NCBI RefSeq assembly: GCF_000499845.2
Contig: NC_023759.2
Location: 35,588,464-35,652,463, forward strand
Length of the DNA: 64,000 nt
Direction of reading: 5' to 3'
Origin: Phaseolus vulgaris
Taxonomy: Eukaryota > Streptophyta > Magnoliopsida > Fabales > Fabaceae
The position numbers were made by a program, and so were the translations under genes. The notes under the pieces were generated by a model that saw nothing but the letters and a program-made list of their open reading frames with translations, was not told the DNA's origin and ran no database searches. Each line of letters starts with the position of its first letter. Position 1 is the stretch's first letter. Shown piece by piece: positions 45,870 through 57,184 of the stretch.

Positions 45870-46912
45870 TGATAAGTGTCATAATTCAGTAATATTTCAT
45901 ACAAAAAGAAAAGATAAGCACTTTTGGACTTTAATTGAAAAAATAGTCATAATTCAACCTCTAATTTAGGAATTTCAACCTTTTTACATATTTTTGGATT
46001 ATGAGATGAATAAAAATGATTTATTCCAGATTTTATGTTATTTTCAGGAATTTAAGGAGTGATGAAGCAAAATGATATATTATGAATAAATATGTCACTT
46101 AGCCCAAACTCAATTAGGTTAAATAAAAGGCGTGAGGCATAACCCTAGACATCATTGGGGGGAACCAAAGGAAGGAAACCCTAAAGAAGGCAATCATCAA
46201 AGAGAAATGCTTTGGATTTTCTTTTCTTGTTGTCCATGCTTGTAATAGCCACCACGAGTGGCTAATTCTTTCCTTTGGGATTGAGAGTATCTATTTAAAC
46301 TCTTATGTATTCAGGTGATATTTATCTATAATATTCAGTTCTTGATTGATGATTGATGTTATTATTTTATTCTCAAAGCTTGAAACTATTCATGATTTTG
46401 ATCCTTAGATTTGACAGGAAAGTACTTCTAAGCATATGACCTAAATGATAATGTTGAACATACTTGAATGTTAGGAATAAATTTGAAATATTAATTGTTT
46501 TATAACATCTGTTCGTAACGATAAAGATTTTTTATAAATATGTGAGGAATTGATATCTAGGAGACTCTCTTAATAATTTTGTATGCGAGGAATCAATATG
46601 AATGATTTTTATATGTGCATCAATGTCAATCAAGATGGAATGTTATATGTTTAAAACTATAGACGAGTGAGAATGATTAACCTCACTCCCCATTTTCTTA
46701 ATTGAATTATTTTACTCATTTATTTTGTTTTCATTTAATTTCCACACAAACTATTGTCAATATCAAATCAAATCAAATTATTGTACATATTCTTATACTT
46801 AGTGAATGTTACTATTAGGATTTTAAATAACTGTTTCTTGTGGGTTCAATATCTGTCCTTAGAGACAAATTATTACTTTTGACTCGGTTCACTTGCCATA
46901 AAAGAGTAATCA
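45870..46912. mobile_element. Solo LTR inside element E
   Basis: The segment starts TGATAAGTGTCATAATTC and ends AAGAGTAATCA. Flanks are tttct (45865-45869) and cttct (46913-46917), a 5-bp duplication with one change. Removing insert and one flank restores continuity of the copia E frame (DPKKYKRLVG). The block CTTGTGGGTTCAATATCTG and ACTCGGTTCACTTGCC near its right end resemble Gypsy-type (Tat/Athila-like) LTR ends, so the family is probably Gypsy. Confidence 0.8.
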
Positions 46913-49528
46913 CTTCTTCGGATCTGAAAGAGACTTCCCCTGATCGGGTGGAAGTTTGACGTTGGGATCCATAGGAGTATCAATAGATTTCGAATTCATC
47001 AATTCAATTTCCTCCAAAATATCCAATGCATATTTTTTTTTATAGAGATAACAATATCAGTATTGGATTGTGCCATCAATCCCCAAGAAATATCTGAGTT
47101 TGCCAAGATATTTGGTCTGAAAGTGTTGACAAAGGTGTTGTTTTACTTGTGAGATTTCATAGTGATCACTGCCTGTAAGAACAATGTCATCAACATATAC
47201 TACGAGATAGATACACTCAACATTCAAGTGACAGTAAAAAAATGAATGATCTGCTTCACTGTGAGTCATACCAAACTGTTAAACAACATTGTTAAATTTT
47301 CCAAACCAAACCCTAGGAGACTACTTAAGGCTATATAAGAATTTGCGGAGACGAGATACTAATCTAGAAGACTCCCCTTGAACAACAAAACCGAGAGGTT
47401 GCTCCATATAAATATCTTCATGCAAATCCCCATTATTAAGAAAGATATTTTTGACATCCAGTGGATAAAGAGGTCATCGTTTAAAAGCAGCCATGAGTAT
47501 GAATAAGCGAACAAAAGCCATTTTTTCCACTAGAGAAAAAGTATCACCATAGTCTAAACAAAAAATTTGGGTATAACCCTTAGCCAGAAGGTGAGCTTTG
47601 AGATGATCAATAGTACCATCAGGACCAACTTTGATAACAAATATCCACCTGCAACCAACAACAAATTTCCTATAAGGTAAAGGAATAAGTTCCCAAGTTC
47701 CATTATTCTTAAGTGCATTCATTTCATCCAGCATGGCTTGACGCCACCAAGATGGGCTAAGACATCACCTACAGATTTTGGAATGGATACAAAAGAAATA
47801 GATGAAAGACATGTATAAAAAGTTTGAGATAGTCTATGGTAGCTCAAAGCAGTATAATGTGTAGAGGGATTACAGTAGAACGTATACCTTTACGGATAAC
47901 AATGGGAAGATCAGGTTCAATTGTCGGGACAGAGGGGGTGGAGGTGTTGGCACTAAAAGAGATTCATCTGATGGACGATGGAAAGTCTGACGATAATTAT
48001 ACACCTGAAGAGTTACTGGAGGTGGTGAATAATTAGGTGCACTAGGCACAACAAGAGAATCACGAACAACAACAATATTAACTTGATTAGACGAAGACAT
48101 ATAAAGAGAAGGACAAAACTTTAACTAAAGGGAAGATTCACTGAAGGTGACATCTGCTGAAATAAAATAATGGTTAAGAGAAGGTGAGAAACATTATATC
48201 CTTTTTGTGATCTAGTGAACCTTAAAAAGACACATTTGTGTGACCTAGGAGATAATTTATCAAAACCAGAACTAAAATTATGAACAAAGCATGTGGACCT
48301 AAAAACTTTGGGAGGTAAGGAATGGAGAGGGTCATGTGGAAATAAAATAGAATGAGGAATTTTGTCATCTAAAACTTAAGATGGCATGCAATTAATGAGA
48401 TAACATGCACTAAGAACATCACCCCAAAAACGTTGAGGAACACCACAATGAATTAAAATAGTACGAGTTGTTTAAACAAGATATGTATACTTGTGCTCAA
48501 CTACCCCATTTTGTTAAGGTGTATAAGCACATGGAGTTTGATCAAGAATAACATGAGAAGCCATAAATTTTTTAAAAGAATGAGAAAGATACTCATGCCC
48601 ATTATCACTGCGCAAAATACAAATGGAAATTCCAAATTTATTTTTAATCTCATTGTAAAATATTTGAAATATAGAAAATAACTCATAACAGTTTTTTATT
48701 AAAAATACTCACGTACATCTTGAATAATCAGCAATAAAAGTAACAAAATACTGAAGTCATAAATTAAACTTAATACAACTTGGTACCCAACTATCAAAGT
48801 GAACTAAGGAAAAAGGAGATGAAACACGTTGTGAGACACTACTAGGAAATGAACTAAAAAAGTGTTTCCCTAACTGACACGACTCATACGATAAACTAGA
48901 TACGTTAGACAAACTTGGAACAAGTTGTTGCATATTGGCAAGACTTAAGATGACCCAACTGAGCATGAATGAGGGATGGTGAATCCACAATCGTGCCAAC
49001 ATGTGTAGAGATTTGTAGTTGATAAAGTCATGAGACTCATATCCAGTGTCAATCATCCGTCCCAAACTTCGGTCTTGTAAAGAAACATAATCTTTGGTAA
49101 AAGAAATAACACAATCAAGAGAAAGAGGGAGACAAGTAATGGATAATAAGTTAAACGGAGACCTAGGGACATAAAGAACATTATCAATAGATAAAGAAGG
49201 AAAAAGATTAATATTACCAACACCATGTGATGGTACCCTATATTCATTGGCCATGGTAACCGAAGGTAAATAACCCGTAGTAGATAGGGAAGAGAAAAAA
49301 GATTCATTACCACTAATGCCATCTGTGGCACCTGAATCTATAATCTAAGGGTCAAGGGAAGTAGAGTGAGTGAGGCCAACAAAAAATGTACCTAAATGTG
49401 CAACAGAAATAGTGGAACCAGAGTTCTGACGGCCCACATACCATTTAAGAAATTCATTGAAAATAGAAGGTTGGCTTGGGGTATCAAATGAAATATGGTC
49501 CATAGTAGAAGGTTGCACAAGAGCAGTT
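46913..49528 (-). pseudogene. E pol remnant: pre-integrase, integrase, reverse transcriptase
   Basis: Fragments in order are 49254-48757 (pre-integrase, SLGRMIDTGYE and SYESCQLGKH), integrase pieces (about 48780-48250), RT start (47734-47474, NNGTWELIPLPYRKFVVGCRW) and RT catalytic part (47269-47057, YLVVYVDDIVLTGSD and LGKLRYFLGI). The sequence ends with the RT tail LPPDQGKSLSDPKK at 46913. YVDD survives, but frames are interrupted repeatedly. Confidence 0.8.
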
Positions 49529-49533
49529 TGGGC

Positions 49534-50652
49534 TGTTAGAATATATGTCTTTAAACTAGAGGGGGGGGTGAATTGTTTAAAGAGGGTTTTCGAAAACTTT
49601 TAAGTCAAAAATGAAATTTCTTCGAGAATCAATTGATAAAGAAAATCAGTTTGCCAAACACAAAGCAAAAAGCAACTGCACCAGAAAAACAATCGGTTGT
49701 TTATACTAGTTTGAAAATATTAAAACTGAATTTAAAGAGTTTAAGGATAGAGAGAATGCACACAGATGTTTATACTGGTTCACTCTAAACTCAGAGCTAC
49801 ATCCAGTCTTCTCAAAAACCACTGAGGAATTCCACTAATCAATCAAACCTATATCACTTACACCACAACCAAGAAAGTGACCTTGATCCCCTCAAGACAC
49901 ACACTTCTCTTGGCCAACACACCAACACTAAGAATGTTGATCTTGATCCCCTCAAGAACACACAACACTTCTCAGCAAACACACAAAGATACTTGTTCAA
50001 CAAATACAAGGATTACACTTGTTACATAAGCAAATCTGAAATCAATACAAGAAGAAATCCTATCTCACACACTTTGATCAATCTCAATCTCTAAGCAATC
50101 TCAACTCTTTGAAAAACTCAAAAACTTGTGTTAATTGTTATTACTCAAATTTGTTTTTCTGAATATATTCAAAGATATTGTTTGTTATCAAATCTTAACA
50201 AACTTATTCATTGCATTTAAAAGATTGGTCAAAGCATTAAAGACTGGAGCGTAATCAGTTAAAAACATTTAAAGCTCAGTCAAAACAAAAACCACTTTTT
50301 TGTTATGGTACCAAAACAAACAATCGGTTGTTTCCTCGAATCAATCCGGTTGTTTTGGTTTTAACAGCTCAACCATTTTGAAAACAATTTTCAATCTTTT
50401 CTAAAAACACTTAAGTATAAAACAATCGGTTGTTTCGACAAAACAATCGGTTGTTTTTCACTTAGTTTGAAAAACATTTTTCTTTTAAAAGGATTGAGAA
50501 TGCCTATGCTTTGGATTCGATCAAGGGTGAATTACAAAACTCAAACTACCAAAGATTCTATCTAAGACAACTCAGCAACAGCAAGCATAACCCTTCAACA
50601 TCCTTCAAAGGGTTTTGGATTCTTCAAAGCTTGAACACCACTTGGTTCAACA
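49534..50652 (-). repeat. 3' LTR of element C
   Basis: 1,119 bp, TG..CA. It has a single palindrome unit at 49683-49700 where the 5' LTR has a pair, plus pairs at 50318-50358 and 50417-50460. Confidence 0.93.
50417..50460. repeat. Paired palindrome motif in element C LTR
   Basis: Two perfect AAACAATCGGTTGTTT units are spaced 21 bp. Further pairs in element C lie at 51031-51071, 52719-52760, 53260-53299 (inside gag), 55030-55070, 55684-55724 (degenerate) and 55786-55826. Confidence 0.9.
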
Positions 50653-50668
50653 ATCTCCCCCTATTTGA
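50653..50668 (-). promoter_or_regulatory. Primary polypurine tract of element C
   Basis: CATCAAATAGGGGGAGAT on the minus strand abuts the 3' LTR. A second copy of the context lies at 50912-50930. Confidence 0.8.
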
Positions 50669-50911
50669 TGAAGACAAATCCCTGATGCTTGTGTTGTACC
50701 TGATTGAATCTTAAGCAGTTCCTGCAAAGCATAATTTTAAGCAGAACACAAACTTTCTGATATTTGGTTAGCACAGAGACAAATATAGAAATTTTGAACA
50801 TAATATCAGAGCAAACAATCAAACCAAATATAGGAGCAAAAACCTATAAGGTTTTACTCATCCAACTATTTTTCAGAAATAAAAACCAAATAGACATTAA
50901 ACACATCATAC

Positions 50912-50930
50912 ATATCCCCCTATTTGTCTT
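50912..50930 (-). promoter_or_regulatory. Additional polypurine tract of element C
   Basis: The minus strand reads GACAAATAGGGGGATATG, matching the extra copies in unit D. It lies about 140 bp after the third ORF. Confidence 0.65.
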
Positions 50931-51072
50931 CACAAATAGACAAACAGAAGAGATAAACAAGATAATTGTTCTCAATACATCAGATATAAAACAGCAAAAG
51001 CAGAAAGAATAGAAAACTGATACAATCACCAAAACAATCGGTTGTTTCGATACATCAACCGGTTGTTTTTCT

Positions 51073-52275
51073 TCATTCATCATCATCAGCATATTGAAGA
51101 TCAAAGATTTGGTTCTGTACTGCTTCAATCTGTTCATCTAGAGTCTTGAAACGTGCATCCATACTGTCGAACCTGTTATCAATCCTCTGGAAATTGCTGA
51201 CACAAATATCATGGAGATTCCTTTGATTCTCCGCAAAGCTATCAAGCCTATTCATCATGAGTGCTTCAAAAGAAGACATGGAATGCATTCTTTCTTCTTG
51301 ATTTCCAGCTCCAGCACTAGGTCCAACATCTTGATGTGCTTCAGGTAGATCTTCATGTTGAAAATCCATATCAGCAGGTTCATCTTGTTCATGATCAGCA
51401 GCAGCACTAGATAAGGCTCCAAAGTCACCATCTTTGCTAATCCATTTGCCACCTACTTTGGTGAAACCCATTTTGTTGAGAGATCCATTGTTCAACTCTT
51501 GAGTTGACTTGACCAACTCAGATGTTTCATTCTCTAGGTTTACTTCAAAATAATGCAGAAATTTAGAAATCAAATTAACATATGGATAACGATAGTCACT
51601 TAACCTCATTGCCTTTTGCATGTGCTCTTTGATGATGTGTATCCAATTAATTCTGATCTTCTTCATAATGCAGAAGATGTACACCAGATTTTCCTCAGTG
51701 AGAACATAATGATTGCTTCCCCTTGGAGTTAAAATCCAAGTCACAATGAGAGCTAGCAATCTTTCATCAAGTCTTAAGCCACCAACCGAACAAGTCCCAA
51801 CTTGTGCATTTTGGTTCTTCAAGCAACTCTTGTAGTATTGAACTTTGTTGAAGTCCTCCACTACACCAAGGTTCCCTTTGTTAATTCTGAGGTCTGAGTA
51901 CTTTAGACCAGCTACAACAGTCCACACCTCATGTGTAATCTCCATATCTACACCTTTTACATGAGAAACAAGGTTGTTTCCCTCAAACTTGAGATTTGTG
52001 TAGAAAACTCTTATCAAATCTGGATAGATATTCCCTTTCATCTCCAAGAACTTTCTAAGGGACTGATCTTTGAGGAGCTTTCTTACATTGTCCAGCTTTT
52101 GACTTTTCAACCAATCAAAGCAAACAACTTTAGGGTTGTTTATCACTTTGGTGCTAGTCTCAAATCTATATCTCTCAATTAGATCATTGTCACCCGAAAA
52201 CCATCCTTCAAGCCTTCCTCCAGACCTTACAGCTCTGGATTTGACTCTTCTTGAGGTGGGAGGAGTTGAATCCAT
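51073..52275 (-). CDS. Third ORF of element C (plant transposon protein, so-called envelope-like), intact
   Basis: The ATG at 52275 (MDSTPPTSRRVKSRAVRSGG) starts 400 residues. The basic N-terminus is followed by the globular part (RLEGWFSGDNDLIERYRFE, GNIYPDLIRVFYTNL, SHVKGVDMEITHEVW, TPRGSNHYVLTEENL). An Asp/Glu-rich segment and a C-terminal heptad-like helix follow (about residues 335-395). It is clearly homologous to the third ORF of element A but well diverged. No signal peptide or membrane segment is visible. It is fully open although gag next to it is broken and pol is missing, which may mean it is maintained by selection or simply that the element is young. A TATA-like box lies 116 bp upstream. 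Function unknown. Confidence 0.85.
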   Translation of the reverse strand: MDSTPPTSRRVKSRAVRSGGRLEGWFSGDNDLIERYRFETSTKVINNPKVVCFDWLKSQKLDNVRKLLKDQSLRKFLEMKGNIYPDLIRVFYTNLKFEGNNLVSHVKGVDMEITHEVWTVVAGLKYSDLRINKGNLGVVEDFNKVQYYKSCLKNQNAQVGTCSVGGLRLDERLLALIVTWILTPRGSNHYVLTEENLVYIFCIMKKIRINWIHIIKEHMQKAMRLSDYRYPYVNLISKFLHYFEVNLENETSELVKSTQELNNGSLNKMGFTKVGGKWISKDGDFGALSSAAADHEQDEPADMDFQHEDLPEAHQDVGPSAGAGNQEERMHSMSSFEALMMNRLDSFAENQRNLHDICVSNFQRIDNRFDSMDARFKTLDEQIEAVQNQIFDLQYADDDE

Positions 52276-53087
52276 GATGGCAGAGATGAACAGCAGAGAA
52301 AAGCTAACTCACAGATTTTGCAAGAGATGTTGCAAGAGATATTGCAATGGGTTGTTCTTGTGGAAGAGATGAGCTGCAACAGTTTTTTATAGCAAAACCA
52401 GAATCATAGGATATTCAATGGCATGAGTGGGTACCAGATTTTCAGAGAGAGAGGACTTGACCATGCCCTGCACAGAAAAAGCGTCAGAAAAAGCAGAAAA
52501 TCACATGGTCTTCACATGTGATCTTTGACTAGTCATTAAGGCTCTTGAATTTGCAAGATATTGGAATATATTCCTTTATGACTATTGTAACTTCTTTCTG
52601 AGCGTGATCAGCTTTCAACTCAGGTTCATTGACCAAGGATTCTCTCTTTAATTTGATTTGCGACGGATAGAAAATCAAAATAGAAATTAAATTGGTTTCT
52701 TCACAGTGCTGTCAGACTCAAAACAATCGGTTGTTTCGAGAAAACAATCGGTTGTTTTTCTGCAGCAGTAAACTCATTTTGAATTTTTAAGCATGAGCAG
52801 AGATAAATCAAAGCAAATGAAATTTAACACTTTAAGAAGATTATTCAAACATGTAAAAGAATTTAAAAACAGAAATTAATAACAGAGATAAGGAATTTCT
52901 TATCCTTTGTGTTGTTCTTTCAATGAGCCATGTGCTTTGAGATCAAGAAGCCTTAATTTGACTGTTGAGGGCTTTTGGACAGATACATAACATTGATTCA
53001 GCTTGAATGTTGGTCTTTTCCTTCAAAAGGCTTGATCAGATGACTCAGTCCTTCACGCTTCTTTAGATTTCCTGCACAAGCATGAGT
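52276..53087 (-). other. Gag to third-ORF spacer of element C, where pol would be expected
   Basis: No coding similarity to protease, integrase, RT or RNase H is seen in any frame. It contains a palindrome pair (52719-52760) and the TATA-like box (52384-52391). Confidence 0.75.
52384..52391 (-). promoter_or_regulatory. TATA-like box upstream of the third ORF of element C
   Basis: The minus strand reads TTTTGCTATAAAAAAC, 116 bp before the ATG. It shares the core GCTATAAA with unit D, and CTATAAA with element A. Confidence 0.5.
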
Positions 53088-54816
53088 TCAAGCAACAAGA
53101 TTTGACCCCTTCACAAATGTGGATCCAATTGATTTCTTTTTCTCATTTGGAACCTCACATTCTTTAGGAATCCATTTCATGTAGCCTCTAGGAACAAAAA
53201 ACTTTCTTATTTTGCAGAATCTAACCGAATGGCCATTCTTCATGCAATAAAAGCATGTAACAACCGGTTGTTTCGAAACAACAATCGGTTGTTTTTCTAG
53301 CTTTCTTGAAAAAAAATTGAAAACTTATCTTGTTGGTTTTGTGGATTAAAACCTAAAGCAGCCTTTCCAAAAACACAGCTTTGAGATGCCAAGACATTCT
53401 CAAAGTTAGATTTCCCTTTTGAAAGCTTGTCCACAGTGTTAACAAGATAATGTACCTTTTTCTCAAGATTTTCACAGTTTTCGCAAATGAGAGTGTCACA
53501 CTTGCAAGAAGAATTTTTGAAATGAGTTTCCAGATTTTTGAAATCATTTTTTGATTTTTCAATCTCATCTTCAAGTGATTTCACTCTCTTTTCCAACCAG
53601 CTATTGAGTTCTTTCAATCGATTGTTTGAAAGCACCAATCGATTAGCTTCATCGTGAGTTTCTTGAAAAGCTTCAAGCAATTCACTATAATTTTGTTCAT
53701 TTAAAGAAGCACAAGAACTTACCTCACTTGAGTTACATGATTCATCATCATCTTCAGCAATCAAACAGATGTTTGCTTTCTCATCTTCACTTGAAGAAGA
53801 ACTTGATGATGATACCTCATTTTCATCCCAAGCTATGTAGGCTCTCTTTGTCTTGCCTTTCTTTTCCTTGTAGCTAGGCTTTTTCTCCTTGCTCTTGTTT
53901 GGACAATCTGCCTTTATATGACCTTGCTCATCACAGCCAAAATAAGTATAGTTATTGGAATTAAAATCATTTGATTTCTTGTTTCCATACCTATCTTTGT
54001 TGTTGTCCTTGTTGCGGTTCCTTTTCAAGAATTTGCTAAACTTTTTTTATAGCAAACTAAGGTTTTCCTCATCACTATCATCGCTGGATTCTTGTTTGCC
54101 TTTATGCTTGGAAGATTTTAAGGCTATGCTCCTTCCATGCTTGTCTTCGTTTCTTGAACATTGAGTTGATTCATCTCTAACTCATGTTCCCTAAGCTTAC
54201 CAAACAAAGAAGCCATACTTAAGGATGTTAGATCTTTAGATTCGAAAATAGCAGTTACCTTGGGTTGCCATGTTCTATCGAGACATTTCAAGATCTTGAT
54301 GTTTAGCTCTTCCTTTTCGAAGGTCTTGTCAAGGCTCATTAGATGATTGATGATGTGCGTGAATCTTTTCTGCACCTCAGCAATTGTTTCACCTTTGAGC
54401 ATTCTGAACATCTCATACTCTTGGATTAGAGTATGCTTCCTAGCTCTCTTCACCTCATTTGTACCTTCATGAGTTACCTCCAAGGTGTCCCACATCTCTT
54501 TTGATGATTTGCATTGAGAGACCCTGAAAAACTCATCTGAATTTAAAGCAGAGGTTATTATATTTTTGGCAATGCAATCGAATTTGGCCTTCTTGCTTTC
54601 TGAATCAGTCCATTGAGACCAAGGCTTTTCAATGGAGGATCCATCTTTTTCAAACTTTGGGATAAAAGGACCATTTTCAATTGCATCCCAAATTCTTTTG
54701 TCAAGTGATTCCATAAAGCTTTTCATTCTCACTTTCCAAAATTGATAATTCAAACCACAAAATAGAGGTGGTCTGTTGATTGAAGCACCTTCCCCAGAAG
54801 GTAGTCTATCAGCCAT
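53088..54816 (-). pseudogene. Gag of element C, broken
   Basis: From the ATG at 54816 (MADRLPSGEGASINRPPLF) the Gag domain reads to about 54140. A small deletion there shifts the frame into a stop. The original frame also has a TAA near 54045, and a long piece resumes at 54028 with the knuckle CDEQGHIKADC (first Cys changed to Tyr in its context YFGC). A further shift near 53300 precedes the second knuckle and the stop at 53088. Gag of this copy cannot be made in full, so particles must come from elsewhere, or the damage is recent. Confidence 0.85.
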
Positions 54817-54859
54817 AAAATTTTTTTTTAGATCAACTTGAATAACTTTCAAGAACCAA

Positions 54860-54873
54860 GCTCTGATACCAAT
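54860..54873 (-). promoter_or_regulatory. Primer binding site of element C
   Basis: The minus strand reads TTGGTATCAGAGC directly after the 5' LTR, a perfect match to initiator tRNA-Met. Unit D has a strongly altered site at the same position (19985-20004). Confidence 0.9.
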
Positions 54874-56019
54874 TGTTAGAATATATGTCTTTAAACTAGA
54901 GAGGGGGGGGGGGTTGAATTGTTTAAAGAGGGTTTTCGAAAAATTTTAAGTCAAGAATGAAATTTCTTTGAGAATCAATTGATAAAGAAAATCAGTTTGC
55001 CAAACACAAAGCAAAAAGCAACTGCACCAGAAAAACAATCGGTTGTTTCGCAGAAACAATCGGTTGTTTATACCAGTTTGCAAATATTAAAACTGAATTT
55101 AAAGAGTTTAAGGATAAAGAGAATGCACACAGATGTTTATACTGGTTCACTCTAAACCCAGAGCTACATCCAGTCTTCTCAGAAACCACTGAGTAATTCC
55201 ACTAAGCAATCAAACCTAGATCACTTACACCACAACCAAGAAAGTGACCTTGATCCCCTCAAGACACACACTTCTCTTGGCCAACACACCAACACTAAGA
55301 ATGCTTATCTTGATCCCCTCAAGAACACACAACACTTCTCAGCAAACACACAAAGATACTTGTTCAACAAATACAAGGATTACACTTGTTACATAAGCAA
55401 ATCTGAAATCAATACAAGCAGAAATCCTATCTCAGACACTTTGATCAATCTCAATCTCTAAGCAATCTCAACTCTTTGGAAAAACTAAAAAACTTGTGTT
55501 AATTGTTATTACTCAAATTTGTTTTTCTGAATATATTCAAAGATGTTGTTTGTTATCAAATCTTAACAAACTTATTCATTGCATTTAAAAGATTGGTTAA
55601 AGCATTAAAGACTGGAGCGTAATCAGTTAAAAACATTTAAAGCTCAGTCAAAACAAAAACCATTTTTCTGTTATGGTACCAAAACAAACAATCGCTTGTT
55701 TCCTCGAATCAATCGTTTGTTTTGGTTTTAACAACTCAACCATTTTGAAAACAGTTTTCAATCTTTTCTAAAAACACCTAAGTATAAAACAATCGGTTGT
55801 TTTGACAAAACAATCGGTTGTTTTAAACTTAGTTTGAAAAACACTTTTCTTTTAAAAGGATTGAGAATGCCTATGCTTTGGATTCGATCAAGGGTGAATT
55901 ACAAAACTCAAACTATCCCAGATCCTATCTAAGACAACTCAGCAACAGCAAGCATAACCCTTCAACATCCTTCAAAGGGTTTTGGATTCTTTAAAGCTTG
56001 AACACCACTTGGTTCAACA
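54874..56019 (-). repeat. 5' LTR of element C
   Basis: 1,146 bp. It differs from the 3' LTR by a 21-bp palindrome unit (pair at 55030-55070), the length of the G-run near 54903, and a small number of substitutions. Confidence 0.93.
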
Positions 56020-56024
56020 TGGGC

Positions 56025-56794
56025 AACCGCAACAGATATAGGAGGACGACCATGTGTAAAGCATAACATCTGTCAATTTTGTGGCCAAGTTTGCCACAAT
56101 GGTCACACTTGTTATGCCCTTTGTCTGCTTATGTGGGTGAGTACGATCACTATGCTAAGAGAATAAAGTAGAAGATTCATCAACATGAAGCGTTATACCA
56201 GTGGTGTGGTTACTTGACACTCACAAAAGTGTAGAACAAGTGGAAGTAAAATTGGACATGATATGAGATCCCAAAATTTGATGACGAACACGAGAATAAT
56301 CATTAGGAAGACCATGTAAGCCCAATAACATGAAGAACTTGGATCATTGCTCTAGTTCTTGAGAAGGAGTGAAGACAAGAGGCAAATACTCATTAAAATC
56401 ATGAAGAAGAGCATGAAGTTTACCTAGATATTTCGCCATTGTACCATCAAGACGTTTGGGAGCAACAATTGTGAGGAGATTTTGACACACCATAAAGACA
56501 TTGAGTATCATTGGTGTATAATAATTTTGCATATTCCCAAAATTCTGAACATGTCTCAAAGGTACGAAAAAATTGTTTTAAAGAGGAGTGAATGGTAGAT
56601 TTAATAACAATGCATAATTGAGCATCAATTTTCAACCAATGGAAAATCTCATTTTCAACAACATAGGAATAAATGAGATGATCAACATAACCTTGAATCT
56701 TAAGCCATAATTTAATATCTAAGGCCCAAGTGTCATAATAGACGGATCAGGCATAATGGCAACAAAAAAAGGCATAGTGGCAGCGGAAGAAGCC
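56025..56794 (-). pseudogene. E gag remnant
   Basis: The minus strand starts MASSAATMPFFVAIM at 56794. It meets a stop soon after and carries Gag pieces (FVMLNVFMVCQ-like and LPLVFTPSQELEQ) and a CCHC knuckle CDHCGKLGHKIDRCYALHGR next to the insertion site of element C. Confidence 0.7.
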
Positions 56795-57033
56795 ATAGAA
56801 GACAAGGACATATCCAATCATCAGCCAATTGGCAACAACAACAACGATGACGACTTCGACAAAACTCAAATGGAGGCTCTGGCTAGACTCTAACGAGACT
56901 TTGATGACGGCTCTGGTGAAACTCCGGTGGCGCCTTCGACGTCAAAGCAGCAATGGGGTAGTGGCTAGAAGATACCGGTGAATATTGGGTTCACCAAAAA
57001 AATGAATCATAACCCTATGCTCTAGATACCATA

Positions 57034-57184
57034 TTAAAATAAAAGAAAAGGAAGAATAAGATAAATCACTTGTGTATATTGAACACATAAGATTATGTTT
57101 ATATAGAAAAAGAAACACACGGAAAATATGGACTAAGTCCATTACATATATAGAAATATCTAATAATATCTATAATATCTAACA
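57034..57184 (-). repeat. Probable 5' LTR of element E
   Basis: About 150 bp on the minus strand from TGTTAGATATTATAG to TTTTATTTTAATA, with CTATATAAAC as TATA box. It is followed by the primer site TGGTATCTAGAGC (initiator Met with one extra base). No 3' partner exists in the window, so the limits are approximate. Confidence 0.6.

Larger units (their letters stand above)
49534..56019 (-). mobile_element. Complete non-autonomous Sirevirus-like element C (gag + third ORF, no pol)
   Basis: This 6,486-bp element has LTRs 56019-54874 (5') and 50652-49534 (3'). It is flanked by tgggc at 49529-49533 and 56020-56024, a perfect 5-bp target duplication. It has a perfect initiator-Met primer site, a gag with one frameshift and a stop, about 0.8 kb of spacer, an intact 400-codon third ORF, and two polypurine tracts. 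No protease, integrase, RT or RNase H sequence is present anywhere inside. The LTRs are near identical apart from short indels, so it moved fairly recently and must have used enzymes from another element. Confidence 0.92.
45321..57184 (-). mobile_element. Copia-type retrotransposon E, decayed, hosting a solo LTR and element C
   Basis: The minus-strand order is short LTR (about 57184-57034), initiator-Met-like primer site, gag with zinc knuckle, then (beyond element C) pre-integrase, integrase, RT, and (beyond a solo LTR) RNase H. The 3' end is abnormal, because RNase H runs into a second copy of a gag fragment at 45321-45505 and no 3' LTR follows. Many stops and frameshifts make it non-functional. 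Confidence 0.75.

Noticed and set aside
56060..56120. Apparent CCHC-like knuckle on the plus strand (CQFCGQVCHNGHTC)
   Set aside because: The true knuckle CDHCGKLGHKIDRC is on the minus strand in the right element context; the sequence is partly self-complementary, which produces the plus-strand echo.
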